Shown: one piece after another, positions 25,951 through 34,545 of the stretch
Layout: every line of letters starts with the position of its first letter
Position numbering within the stretch: the stretch's first letter is position 1
Source: JACVRW01 sp036519295
GTDB taxonomy: Bacteria; Actinomycetota; Thermoleophilia; Solirubrobacterales; Thermoleophilaceae
NCBI GenBank assembly: GCA_036519295.1
Contig: DATDLN010000070.1
Location: forward strand, 21,217-85,216
Length of the DNA stretch: 64,000 nucleotides
Direction: 5' to 3'
Notes under the pieces: generated by a model
The model's input: the letters and a program-made list of their open reading frames with translations, nothing else
Told to the model about the DNA's origin: nothing
Database searches by the model: none
Position numbers and translations under genes: made by a program

Positions 25951-27285
25951 GTGAGGAAGGCCCTGCTTCTCCTCGCCCTCGGCGTTTCACTGCTCGCAGC
26001 CTGCGAGAGCGGCGGCGACGGCGGGAGGACGGCCTCCGCACCGTCGCGCTCGGAGGAATCCGAAGGGTCGGCGGCGGCGTCCGAGGAGACGGGCGCGGCG
26101 GTCAGCAAGCGCGGGCTGCTGGAGCACCTTCGCGCTCTCCAGGACATCGCCGATCACCACGGCCACACCCGCGCCGCGGGCACCGGCGGGTACGGCGCGT
26201 CCACCGATTACGTGGTCGCGCGACTGCGCGAGGCGGGTTGGCGCGTCCGGCTCCAGCCGGTGAGGTTCCCGTTCTTCCGCGAGCGCTCGGCACACCTCGA
26301 GGCGGACGGGCGCAGCCTGCGCTCGGAGCGCGACTTCCGCGTGCTGACCCACTCGGGCGCCGGACGCGCCTCGGGGCCGGTGCGCGGAGCCGGCCTCGGT
26401 TGCAACCGCGAGGACTACGACGGCACGGGTCGCGGCGGCGTCGCGCTCGTGCGGCGTGGCGAGTGCTTCTTCCGGGACAAGGCCCTGAACGCGCAGCGGT
26501 CGGGAGTGGGGGGCGTGCTCCTGGTCGATCCCGCGGCGCGCGGCGAGCCCATCAGCGCGACTCTCGGCGGGCCGGGCGTGCATATCCCGGTGGTGGTCCT
26601 GGGCGCCGAGGCCGCCCGCGTCACCCGGCCGGGAACGCAGGTGCGCCTCGCCGTGGACGCCGTCTCCGAGCGGCGCGTGACCCACAACGTGATCGCCGAG
26701 ACGGGCGCGGGTCCCGGTGACCGCGTGGTGATGGCGGGCGCTCACCTGGACTCGGTCCCGGCCGGTCCGGGCATCAACGACAACGGCAGTAGCGTGGCCA
26801 CGCTCCTCGAGGCGGCCGAGGCGCTGGGGCCGCGCCCGCCCGGCGCCCGCGTTCGGCTCGCGTTCTGGGCCGGCGAGGAGCTGGGGCTCTACGGCTCGCG
26901 GCGCTACGTTCGCTCGCTCTCCGCGCGCGAGCGCGGCCGCATCGCCGCCTACGTGAACCTCGACATGGTGGGCTCGCCAAACGCCGTGCGTGAGGTGTAC
27001 GACGGCGCGCCGCCGATCGAGCGTGCGCTCCGTCGCGCGCTCCGGCCCCGCGTGAGGAGCGAGCGGCTGGGCGCCTCCTCGGACCACGCTCCGTTCCGGC
27101 GCGCCGGGATCCCGGTGGGCGGCCTCTACACGGGCTCCGCCGAGCGCGGACCAGGCGGCCGGCCGCGCGACCCCTGCTACCACCGCCGCTGCGACACGAT
27201 CGACAACGTGGACCGCCGGGTGATGCTCGAGATGGCCCGCGCCGCGGCGCAGGCGCTGCGCGCCCTGTCCCGTCAGGCGCGGTAG
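25951..27285 (+). CDS. M28-family metallopeptidase lipoprotein with PA domain
   Basis: A 444-residue protein. RKALLLLALGVSLLAACESG is a lipoprotein signal with lipobox LAAC. A Ser/Glu linker leads to an aminopeptidase of the Streptomyces aminopeptidase (SGAP) type with an inserted PA domain (GVALVRRGECFFRDKALNAQ). Zinc ligands and catalytic residues are visible in GAHLDSVPAGPGINDNGSS, FWAGEELGLYGS, NLDMVGSPN and CYHRRCDTIDN. It would trim peptides outside the cell. Starts with GTG 27 bases after clpP and could share its transcript. Confidence 0.92.
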   Translation: MRKALLLLALGVSLLAACESGGDGGRTASAPSRSEESEGSAAASEETGAAVSKRGLLEHLRALQDIADHHGHTRAAGTGGYGASTDYVVARLREAGWRVRLQPVRFPFFRERSAHLEADGRSLRSERDFRVLTHSGAGRASGPVRGAGLGCNREDYDGTGRGGVALVRRGECFFRDKALNAQRSGVGGVLLVDPAARGEPISATLGGPGVHIPVVVLGAEAARVTRPGTQVRLAVDAVSERRVTHNVIAETGAGPGDRVVMAGAHLDSVPAGPGINDNGSSVATLLEAAEALGPRPPGARVRLAFWAGEELGLYGSRRYVRSLSARERGRIAAYVNLDMVGSPNAVREVYDGAPPIERALRRALRPRVRSERLGASSDHAPFRRAGIPVGGLYTGSAERGPGGRPRDPCYHRRCDTIDNVDRRVMLEMARAAAQALRALSRQAR

Positions 27286-27508
27286 GCGCTACCTCGCCCA
27301 GATCGACCACCCGAGTACGAGGTGAGGCGGCGTGTCGGGGCTGGTCCGGGCATGGCTACTCCGTTCGGTTGCTTCGGGTGGCCGCACCCTATTGGCAACT
27401 TAGGCCAGCATCTGTCCCCAAACTCCCAGACCATCCCCGGCGCAACGGAGACCTCCTCCTCACGAGGTCCGACTTGGGCGCTGAGGAGATGGGCGGAATA
27501 CTTGCGGC

Positions 27509-28402
27509 GTGTCGACACTCGGTTCGATTGTTGACTGCAACGTCCACCTGTGGGACCAGCGGGACAACCCGCTGTTCTGGCTGACGGACCGCACCCTTGT
27601 GCGCGACCTGATCGGCAACTACGACTCGCTGCCCGACGTGTACACGCTCGGCGACTACGAGCGTGAAACCGCCGGGTTCGATGTGCGCGGCATGGTGTGG
27701 TCAGACGCCGGCGCCGCGGATCCTGTTGCGGCGGCGGAGTGGGTGTCGAGACAGCACGAGGAGCGAGGTCTCGTAGCGGGGATCGTCAGCCTCGGCGATC
27801 CCGCGGACGCCGGCTTCGGCGACCTCGTCGAACGTCTTCGCAGGATTCCCCTTGTGCGGAGCATCAGGGTGCGGGTTGCGGCGGGATTGGTGCGAGGCAC
27901 CCAGAACGAGTCGACGCTGCTCGAGCAGCCCGCCGTGATGGACCACTTCGCGCTGATGGCCCGCCACGGCCTCGTGGCAACCATCGAGGCCGCGAGCGAC
28001 CAGCTGGGAGTGGTGACGCGGCTCGCCCGTGAACTGCCCCACCTCAAGATCGTGGTCGACCACTTCGGTTGGCCGACCGACCTGAGCGACCCCGGCCGGC
28101 GGATCCACCTCGATCGCCTCGCCGAGCTGACGGCGAGGCCGAACGTGGCGACCCGCCTCGACGCGATCGGCACGATCTTCGGGGCCTGGACGGCCGAACG
28201 AGTGCGCCCGTGGCTGCTCGCGACCGTGGCTCTGTTCGGTCCCGACCGGTGCATGCTCGGTTCCGATCTGCCGATCGAGCGGCTGCGTTCCGGCTTCGAA
28301 CGCCTGTACCGGGCCTATGACGAGATCTTCGCCGGGCACACGCCGCTCGACCGCGAGATGCTGCTGCGGGCCACGGCGGAGCAGTGGTACGGGACCGGAT
28401 GA
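27509..28402 (+). CDS. Amidohydrolase family protein (TIM-barrel hydrolase)
   Basis: A 297-residue protein of the amidohydrolase 2 group. It has an N-terminal strand DCNVHLWDQRDNPLFWL (the usual HxH appears as NVH, so the first His is Asn), LKIVVDHFGWP with His, and CMLGSDLPIERLR with the late Asp. Relatives hydrolyse lactones or decarboxylate. The Asn in place of the first metal-binding His is also found in metal-independent lactonases of this superfamily. It starts with GTG after a 223-base spacer in which no other gene or strong signal was seen. Confidence 0.82.
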   Translation: MSTLGSIVDCNVHLWDQRDNPLFWLTDRTLVRDLIGNYDSLPDVYTLGDYERETAGFDVRGMVWSDAGAADPVAAAEWVSRQHEERGLVAGIVSLGDPADAGFGDLVERLRRIPLVRSIRVRVAAGLVRGTQNESTLLEQPAVMDHFALMARHGLVATIEAASDQLGVVTRLARELPHLKIVVDHFGWPTDLSDPGRRIHLDRLAELTARPNVATRLDAIGTIFGAWTAERVRPWLLATVALFGPDRCMLGSDLPIERLRSGFERLYRAYDEIFAGHTPLDREMLLRATAEQWYGTG

Positions 28403-28513
28403 TCGCACCACCACCCCCGCGACGGGAGTTGCGCCGGCCGTCTGGGCGAGGCGACCGGTGCACAGAAGCGCGGCAGGCGTGCTCGCCTGGGTCGCTTTTC
28501 TAACGAGACTAGC

Positions 28514-28550
28514 TGGTTTCGAAAGTGTGCTACGGTTATTTACGAAACCA
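28514..28550. promoter_or_regulatory. Inverted repeat upstream of the TetR operon
   Basis: TGGTTTCG and CGAAACCA face each other across 21 bases, ending 20 bases before the TetR start. The spacer is AT-richer than its surroundings and contains TACGGTTAT, a possible -10 region. The arrangement suggests a TetR autoregulatory operator covering the promoter. Confidence 0.5.
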
Positions 28551-28570
28551 CTGAGTTCTGAAAGTCGCAG

Positions 28571-29206
28571 ATGACCGATAAGAGGGAATCCGGCACGCAA
28601 CGTTCGATGGGTCGGCCGCGGGACGAGCGCGCCGATCGCGCCATCCTCGACGCCACGCTCAAGCTGATGGCCGAGAACGGCGCTCACGATCTCCGCATGG
28701 ATGACGTGGCCGGCCGCGCGGGCGTGGGCAAGGCCACGATCTACCGCCGTTACCGCTCGAAGGACGAGCTGATAACGGCCGCCGTCGCGGGGCTGGTCAG
28801 CGAGATCGCCATTCCCGATACGGGGTGGACCCGCGCCGACCTGCTTGCCCTGATGCGGAGCGCCGTGGGCGTCTATCGCGGGTCGGTGGAGGCTGCCGTG
28901 ATGCCCAGCCTGGTAGAGGCGATGAGCAGGGACGCCGAGCTCGCTCGCTTGGTGCGCGAGGGGTTCCTCGCACGACGGCGCGCGGCGCTGCGCGTTGTCC
29001 TCGAACGCGGGATCGAGCGCGGGGACCTGCGCGGCGACCTAGACATCGAGCTCGCCCTCGACGTGCTCGGCGGACCGCTCTTCTACCGGCTGCTGGTCAC
29101 CGGCGGCCCGATCGACGAACAGCTCGCCGATGGCGTCGTGGAGCTGATCCTCCGCGGCTTCGCACCAAAGACGAAATCCTCCAAAAGCAAGCAGGAGACA
29201 AGATGA
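28571..29206 (+). CDS. TetR-family transcriptional regulator
   Basis: A 211-residue regulator. The DNA-binding domain covers residues 18-65 (ILDATLKLMAENGAHDLRMD, then VAGRAGVGKATIYRRYRSKD), with an all-helical ligand domain after it. It overlaps the following metallo-beta-lactamase gene by 4 bases (ATGA) and is therefore the first gene of a three-gene operon. The inverted repeat at 28514-28550 is the likely operator. Inducer unknown. Confidence 0.92.
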   Translation: MTDKRESGTQRSMGRPRDERADRAILDATLKLMAENGAHDLRMDDVAGRAGVGKATIYRRYRSKDELITAAVAGLVSEIAIPDTGWTRADLLALMRSAVGVYRGSVEAAVMPSLVEAMSRDAELARLVREGFLARRRAALRVVLERGIERGDLRGDLDIELALDVLGGPLFYRLLVTGGPIDEQLADGVVELILRGFAPKTKSSKSKQETR

Positions 29207-30054
29207 AGATCCACGCAATCCAGACCGGGACCGTCGCCATTACTACAAGGTGGCGGGAAGGCGTGGGCCATGGCCGACGTCGGCTCGTAAACACGCTCCT
29301 TGACCGCGAGTGGACGGAGCCGCTTCCGATCTTCGCCTTCGCCATCGAGCACCCCGAGGGCGTGATCGTCGTCGACACCGGCGAGACGGCCCGCGTCTCC
29401 GAGCCGGGCTACTTCCCGCGCTGGCAACCGTTCTTCCGGTTCGCCGTTCGCGAGCAGGTGCAGCCCGAGCAGGAGATCGCCCCTCAGCTCGAGGACCTCG
29501 GGATCCTGGCCGCCGACGTCCGCCGCGTCGTCATCACCCATCTCCACACCGACCACGCGGGCGGCCTGCACCACTTCCCCGACAACGAGATCCTCGTCTC
29601 GAGGGCCGAGCTCGACTACGCGGCGGGGCTGCGTGGACGCCTGCGCGGCTACCCAAACAAGCGCTGGCCCGCCTGGTTTCGCCCCACCCGCGTGGACCTA
29701 CCGGCCGATCGGTTCGGCCCCTTCCCCGCGAGCATGGCGCTAACGGAGGCGGGCGACGTGACCCTCGTGCCGGTCCCGGGACACAGCCCCGGCCAGCTCG
29801 CCGTTGTCGTGGAAGACGGCGACCACGCGGTCTTTCTCGCAGCCGACAGCTCCTACACCGAGGACGCGTTGCTTCGCGGAGTTGTGGACGGCGTCGCCCC
29901 CGACGAGGCCGCCGAGCGGCTCACACACGAGCGGATCCGCGCCTACGCAGGCAACACGCCCACCGTCTACCTGCCGACCCATGACCCCGAGACCGCAGCA
30001 CGCCTGGCAGAGCGCCGGCCAATCGGAGCTGCACGGGAGGAGGCGATCGCGTGA
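29203..30054 (+). CDS. Metallo-beta-lactamase-fold hydrolase, lactonase-like
   Basis: A 283-residue metallo-beta-lactamase-fold protein of the N-acyl homoserine lactonase-like group. The metal site is VVITHLHTDHAGGLHHF (HxHxDH), followed by a conserved VPVPGHSPGQLAVVV His and FLAADSSYTEDALL Asp, and a final LPTHDPETA His. The length and the domain order fit AHL lactonase-type enzymes, but related enzymes hydrolyse other esters and lactones. It is translationally coupled to TetR upstream (ATGA) and the SRPBCC gene downstream (GTGA), so the regulator probably senses its substrate. Confidence 0.87.
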   Translation: MKIHAIQTGTVAITTRWREGVGHGRRRLVNTLLDREWTEPLPIFAFAIEHPEGVIVVDTGETARVSEPGYFPRWQPFFRFAVREQVQPEQEIAPQLEDLGILAADVRRVVITHLHTDHAGGLHHFPDNEILVSRAELDYAAGLRGRLRGYPNKRWPAWFRPTRVDLPADRFGPFPASMALTEAGDVTLVPVPGHSPGQLAVVVEDGDHAVFLAADSSYTEDALLRGVVDGVAPDEAAERLTHERIRAYAGNTPTVYLPTHDPETAARLAERRPIGAAREEAIA

Positions 30055-30497
30055 TCAGCTTCGACACCAACATGCGCGTCGAGCACCCGATCGAAGACGT
30101 CTTCGCCTTCGTCTCGAACCCAACCCAGTTCCCGCTATGGAACTCGGCCGTGCAAGCGGTTCACCGTACCTCGGGAGAGACCGGCGAGCCAGGCTCGACC
30201 TACTCGATGGAGCGCGAGCTGCCGACCGGCCAAGTGGAGAACGCGCTCGAGGTCTTCGCCCGCGAGCATCCCAGCGAATTCGGGATCCGCACAACATCGG
30301 GGCCGACGCCTTTCTCCTATCGGTACCGATTCACCTCCGACGGCGCCGACACCGTCGTCCACCTCGACGCCACCGTCGAACTGCCCCGGGTGGCAGCCGT
30401 GCTCGGGCCGCTCGCGGCGCGTGGGGTCAAGCGAGGCGTCGACGCGAACCTCGCCGCTCTCAAGCGCACCCTTGAAGGAGGTGGCGCCGGCGCATGA
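30051..30497 (+). CDS. SRPBCC-fold protein
   Basis: A 148-residue polyketide-cyclase/START-like protein: MRVEHPIEDVFAFVSNPTQF at the front, the central TYSMERELPTGQVENALEVF strands and a long C-terminal helix. It starts with GTG, overlapping the lactonase-like gene by 4 bases. It may bind the same ligand class as the TetR regulator or the hydrolase, but this rests on gene order only. Confidence 0.82.
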   Translation: MISFDTNMRVEHPIEDVFAFVSNPTQFPLWNSAVQAVHRTSGETGEPGSTYSMERELPTGQVENALEVFAREHPSEFGIRTTSGPTPFSYRYRFTSDGADTVVHLDATVELPRVAAVLGPLAARGVKRGVDANLAALKRTLEGGGAGA

Positions 30498-30692
30498 TCC
30501 GCCCGCGTGAACGAGAGCCAGGTGGCCCCACCCTTCGCGACATGCGAGCGGGTCACCGACCGCATCGGACAATTCCGCAAGGACGACCAGCGGTCCGGCT
30601 CGTTGCCCTGATGGAGATGTCCCGGGTCGCCTATCGGCCCCTCTCCAGCAGAGCGAATCTCGGGATCACTACCCCGTCCATCCACGCCAGTC

Positions 30693-30809
30693 TCAGCCGT
30701 GTCGATCGTCCTCGATCATTTCCAGGATGCATAGGAGCTCGACGAGGCCTGCGAAGGTGCGGGGATCGTGACCGGTCGTAGTGGCAATGCGCTGGAGTCT
30801 GTAGCGCCA
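30693..30809 (-). pseudogene. Remnant of a PucR-type regulator C-terminus
   Basis: Reading leftward from 30809 gives WRYRLQRIATTTGHDPRTFA then GLVELLCILEMIEDDRHG and a TGA at 30693-30695. This fits the end of the PucR/CdaR HTH domain, where the recognition helix is followed by RYRLxRIEExTGxDxRDFxxxVEL. No start codon or N-terminal part is present; the sequence just upstream is the end of the antiporter gene. It looks like the stump of a deleted regulator. The rest of the stretch 30498-30692 shows no convincing gene or structure. Confidence 0.5.
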
Positions 30810-30813
30810 TAGC

Positions 30814-31899
30814 TCAGGCGAAGTAGAAGACCAGCCCCAACACGGCATACAGCGACAGGAGCTGCACGCCCTCGAACCAGTTCGACTCGCCCTCCTGCGT
30901 CACAAAGTTCGCGATCAGGACCGCGAAGAGCAGGCCGCCGAGCTCGTAGCCGTTGAAGACCAGCGCCATGGGGTTGGGGCCGAACACGAACGAGAGGAGG
31001 ACGAGAAGCGGCGCCACGAACAGGGCGATCTGGGCGCTCGACCCGATCGCGATGTTCACGGCCAGGTCCATCTTGTCCTTGGAGGCCACCAGCACCGCGA
31101 CCCAGTGCTCCGCGGCGTTGCCGACGATCGCGACGATGAACAGGCCGACGAAGAACTCGGACAGCCCGATGTCCTCCGACGCCTCGCTGATCGAGCCCAC
31201 CAGGATCTCTGCCATCACGCCGACGAGGAGCGCGGACACGGCGAGGTAGATGGCCGCCTGCCTGACCGGCCAGTGATGCGCCTCCTCCTCTTCGGCCTCC
31301 TCCTGGTAGGGATTGAACACCGCGCGGTGAGTCCGGAGCGAGAAGAACAGCCCGGCCACGTAGCTGATCAGCAGGATGATCGCCACGCCGAACGAGAGCT
31401 TCTCGAGGTCGGACCCGAAGTCCACGCGCTCCTCTCCCACCGCCGGGAGGCCGCCGCCGTGGATGAGCTGGAACACCGCTGGGAGGATGAGGGCGGCGAG
31501 GGCGAGCAGCAGCATGGCGCACTGCGCGTTGGCGGCGGTGCGGCTGAAGGTCTGCTTGTCGCGGGGCAGGCCGCCGACCAGCATCGCCGCCCCCAAGACC
31601 AGCAGCACATTGCCCATGATCGATCCGACGAGGGACGCCTTCACCACCTCCTGCAGCCCTTCCAGGAGTGCGAAGAAGGCGATGATCAGCTCGGGCGCGT
31701 TGCCGAAGGTCACGTTCAGCAGGCCGCCGATGCCGGGACCGGTCTTGGCCGCGATCGCCTCCGTCGCCTCGCCCATGACGGCCGCGGCCGGGACCACCGC
31801 CAGCGCCGCGGCCGAGAACACGAGCACCGGGTTGGCGTGGGCGAGCTCCAGCACCACCGCGACCGGGAAGAAGATCCCCAGGTAGTAGACCGGGCGCAT
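30814..31899 (-). CDS. Ca2+/H+ antiporter (CaCA superfamily, CAX type)
   Basis: A 361-residue membrane protein with about 11 helices in two repeats. Each repeat carries the CAX alpha signature: LNVTFGNAPELIIAFFAL in the first half and IVGNAAEHWVAVLVASKDKM in the second. An acidic loop (NPYQEEAEEEEAHHW) separates the halves. It would export calcium or another divalent cation in exchange for protons at the cytoplasmic membrane. It diverges from the ATP-grasp gene with 38 bases between starts. Confidence 0.93.
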   Translation of the reverse strand: MRPVYYLGIFFPVAVVLELAHANPVLVFSAAALAVVPAAAVMGEATEAIAAKTGPGIGGLLNVTFGNAPELIIAFFALLEGLQEVVKASLVGSIMGNVLLVLGAAMLVGGLPRDKQTFSRTAANAQCAMLLLALAALILPAVFQLIHGGGLPAVGEERVDFGSDLEKLSFGVAIILLISYVAGLFFSLRTHRAVFNPYQEEAEEEEAHHWPVRQAAIYLAVSALLVGVMAEILVGSISEASEDIGLSEFFVGLFIVAIVGNAAEHWVAVLVASKDKMDLAVNIAIGSSAQIALFVAPLLVLLSFVFGPNPMALVFNGYELGGLLFAVLIANFVTQEGESNWFEGVQLLSLYAVLGLVFYFA

Positions 31900-31937
31900 C
31901 CGCGCCGGAACACTACGGGGTACCCTCGGACGTAGGA

Positions 31938-33344
31938 GTGATCGACCACGTCAACAACCTGAAGCTCCAGCACCTGGTCGAGCTCTCGAAACTGGGGGAC
32001 CGCTGCGCCGGGATCGAGGACGAGATCGAGCGCTGGCTGTCCGAGAACGACGTGGTCTTCGCCGGCCGTACGATTCCGTTCGTGCTCATGCCCCACTTCG
32101 TCTCCCCGGGCCAGCTCCGGCGCGTCCGGCGCGCGGTGGCCTGCCTGTCATCCGTGCTCGACCGCTTCTGCGACGCCTATGCCGACGACGGCCGCCTGCG
32201 CGACGAGCTGGCCGTGCCCGCGCGCGAGGACGCGCTGATCCGCCTCGACCCCGGTTACTCTCGACCGCTGCGGATCTGCCGCCTCGACGCATTCCTCCAG
32301 GGCTACGAGGTGAAGTTCCTCGAGTTCAACGCCGACTCGCCGGCGGGCATCGGCTACACGGACGTGCTCTACGAGGGGCTCCGGCAGGCGATCGACCTGC
32401 CCGGCGTGAGGGCAGAGTTCGAGACCGCGTACACGCCGATGCTCCCGCTGCTGATCGACACGCTGCTCGGTGCTTACCGCGAGCTGCGCGGCGAGCGCAG
32501 CGAGCTCCCCGAGACGCCGCGGCTCGCGCTCGTGGACGCGGAGGGCAGCCCGTCGGTGCCCGAATTCCGGATCATCTGCGCCGCGGCAAGGGCCGGCGGG
32601 ATCGAGGCGCTGTGGGGGACGCTCGACGACGTCACCTACGACGGCACCCACCTGAGCGTGAGGGGCGAGCCCGTGCACCTCGTCTACCGCCGCGCCCTGC
32701 TCGAGGACCTCCCCGAGGGAGACCTGATCGCCGCCGCGCGCGATCGCCGCGCCGCCGTCGTCAACCCTTTCAGGGCGCGGGTGGCCAACAACAAGAAGCT
32801 GTTCGCCCTGCTCCAGGACCCGCGCTTCGCCCACCTGGTCGAGGAACGCGAGCGGCGCGTGATCGACGAGACGATCCCCTGGACCCGCGTCCTGCGCCCG
32901 GGGCGCACGAGCTACGGCGAGTGGGTCGTCGACCTTCTGCAGTTCGTCTCCGACAACCGCGAGCGGCTGGTGCTGAAGCCGGCGTCCGACTACGGCGGCC
33001 ACGGCGTGTCGCTCGGAATGGAGACCGACCAATCGCGCTGGGACCAGCTGATCGAGGAGCATGTCGAGGACGGCGACTTCGTCGTCCAGGAGTACGTGCC
33101 CGTGCCCGAGGAGATGTTTCCGACCGTGGAGGACGGGCACGTCCAGATGCGGCTGAAGCGCTTCAACATCAACCCGTTCGGGATCGGCGGGCGATACGCC
33201 GGAATGATCACCCGCATCTCCGACCAGGCCGTTATCAACGTGACGGCAGGAGGGGGGCTCCTGCCCAGCGTCGTGGGCCGCCACCGCCAGCGCCTCTTGG
33301 CCGAGGACGAAGAGGAGGAATCCGCCAGTGAAGAGCTCGTCTAG
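31938..33344 (+). CDS. ATP-grasp ligase, glutathionylspermidine-synthase-like (circularly permuted)
   Basis: A 468-residue protein. ATP-grasp features sit in the C-terminal half: ERLVLKPASDYGGHGVSLG with the ATP-binding Lys, FVVQEYVPVPEEMFP and the metal-binding AVINVTAGGGLLPS. The N-terminal half has KFLEFNADSPAGIGYTD, typical of circularly permuted ATP-grasp and glutathionylspermidine synthase-like enzymes, which join an acid to an amine via an acyl phosphate. It starts with GTG. The last 17 bases overlap the start of the ferritin-like gene, so the two proteins are made together. The substrate and product are unknown. Confidence 0.85.
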   Translation: MIDHVNNLKLQHLVELSKLGDRCAGIEDEIERWLSENDVVFAGRTIPFVLMPHFVSPGQLRRVRRAVACLSSVLDRFCDAYADDGRLRDELAVPAREDALIRLDPGYSRPLRICRLDAFLQGYEVKFLEFNADSPAGIGYTDVLYEGLRQAIDLPGVRAEFETAYTPMLPLLIDTLLGAYRELRGERSELPETPRLALVDAEGSPSVPEFRIICAAARAGGIEALWGTLDDVTYDGTHLSVRGEPVHLVYRRALLEDLPEGDLIAAARDRRAAVVNPFRARVANNKKLFALLQDPRFAHLVEERERRVIDETIPWTRVLRPGRTSYGEWVVDLLQFVSDNRERLVLKPASDYGGHGVSLGMETDQSRWDQLIEEHVEDGDFVVQEYVPVPEEMFPTVEDGHVQMRLKRFNINPFGIGGRYAGMITRISDQAVINVTAGGGLLPSVVGRHRQRLLAEDEEEESASEELV

Positions 33345-34539
33345 CCGCAAGCACTCGGCTCGGCCGAGTGCGCGCGGGTCAGCTAACAGACCGCTCGGGT
33401 ACGACGTCGACGACAACGCCACCCGCTTCTCGAACTACTTCCACGTTCTCCGCGAGCTGGTGCACTTCACGAACGGCTGGCTGCCGCTCGAGCCCAGCTG
33501 GCCGCGCAAGTACGCGCTCGGCGACCACGTGCACGACGACGCCCGCGCACTGAGCAAGATCAAGCGGCGCCTCTACGAGCTGCGGAGCCCGAGCGACTAC
33601 CCGGGCTCGCCATCGCCCGAGCTCGAGGAGCTGCTCGACCGCATGGCGGCCGCCGACTCGCCCGGCGCATACATCGACGTGGCCTACCTCGAGGCAAAGC
33701 CTCAGCTCGCGGCCGCGATGCAGACGCATCTGGAGAACCTCGATCCGGTGGCCGACGAGCCCTCGTTGCGGCTGCTGACCCAGATCCTGGAGCGCCAGGG
33801 GAGGCACATGGCGGAGCTGGGGAAGACGGTTTCCTGGCTGTCGTACGACCTGGGCGAGTACCCCGTCCGCCTCCGCACCGCCCCGCGCGACCTACGCATC
33901 CTGGCGCCGCTCGTGGAGCCCGCGCGCGACGACTTCGTCGAGGTCACCGAGCACGGCGATCCATACCTCACCCGCGAGCTGTACATCAACGGCGCCGAGA
34001 ACCACGTCCCGATCGAGCCCGAGGAGCAGCGTCACTTCTTCCACGGGCTGATGGACGCCGAGTTGTCCGCAGCGGAGCTGATGGCACGCAACTCGCACGA
34101 GCATCCCGAGATGCCCTGGGACTTCCACGTCGACATGGCGCGCCAGACCTGGGACGAGGTGCGCCACGCCAAGGTGCACGACCTGCTCATGAAGGAGGAG
34201 CTCGGGTGCGCCTGGGGCGACTACCCGGTCGGCTTCTCGTACTTCAAGTCGATCTACGCCTACGACCTCCTCGGCCGCCTCTGCCTCTTCAACGGCACGT
34301 CGGAGCAGCGCGCCATGTGGCGCCACTCGCACCGGCGAAAGACGCTCATGGAGCTGGGCCGGCAGCGCGTCGCGCTCGTGTTCGACTACCTGCTGGCCGA
34401 CGAGGTGCCGCATGTTCACAACGGCGTTCGCTGGGGCGCACACCTCCTCGGCGGGAGCGAGAAGGCCTACCGCGACAAGGTGCGGGAGCTTCGGAGCGAC
34501 CTGGACGACACGGGCGTGCCCACGGGCACGCCCGCCTGA
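33328..34539 (+). CDS. Ferritin-like (DUF455-type) putative di-iron protein
   Basis: A 403-residue, mostly helical protein. The C-terminal half resembles the DUF455 ferritin-like family and carries a plausible di-iron set: Glu in GLMDAELSAAELMARNSHEH, ExxH in WDEVRHAKVHDLL, and a late ExxH in LLADEVPHVHNGVRWG. Di-iron helical bundles activate O2 for hydroxylation or oxidation. The N-terminal half (YFHVLRELVHFTNGWLPLEP) has no recognised domain. It starts with GTG within the 3' end of the ATP-grasp gene. The pairing suggests a ligate-then-oxidise pathway for a small molecule. Confidence 0.78.
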   Translation: MKSSSSRKHSARPSARGSANRPLGYDVDDNATRFSNYFHVLRELVHFTNGWLPLEPSWPRKYALGDHVHDDARALSKIKRRLYELRSPSDYPGSPSPELEELLDRMAAADSPGAYIDVAYLEAKPQLAAAMQTHLENLDPVADEPSLRLLTQILERQGRHMAELGKTVSWLSYDLGEYPVRLRTAPRDLRILAPLVEPARDDFVEVTEHGDPYLTRELYINGAENHVPIEPEEQRHFFHGLMDAELSAAELMARNSHEHPEMPWDFHVDMARQTWDEVRHAKVHDLLMKEELGCAWGDYPVGFSYFKSIYAYDLLGRLCLFNGTSEQRAMWRHSHRRKTLMELGRQRVALVFDYLLADEVPHVHNGVRWGAHLLGGSEKAYRDKVRELRSDLDDTGVPTGTPA

Positions 34540-34545
34540 GCGGCT

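Noticed and set aside
27322..27534. Small + strand frame before the amidohydrolase gene (70 codons)
   Set aside because: It overlaps the start of the amidohydrolase gene in another frame and has no recognisable pattern or ribosome-binding site.
30494..30781. Small + strand frame after the SRPBCC gene (95 codons)
   Set aside because: Arg/Pro-rich, no start context, and overlaps the better-supported PucR remnant on the other strand.
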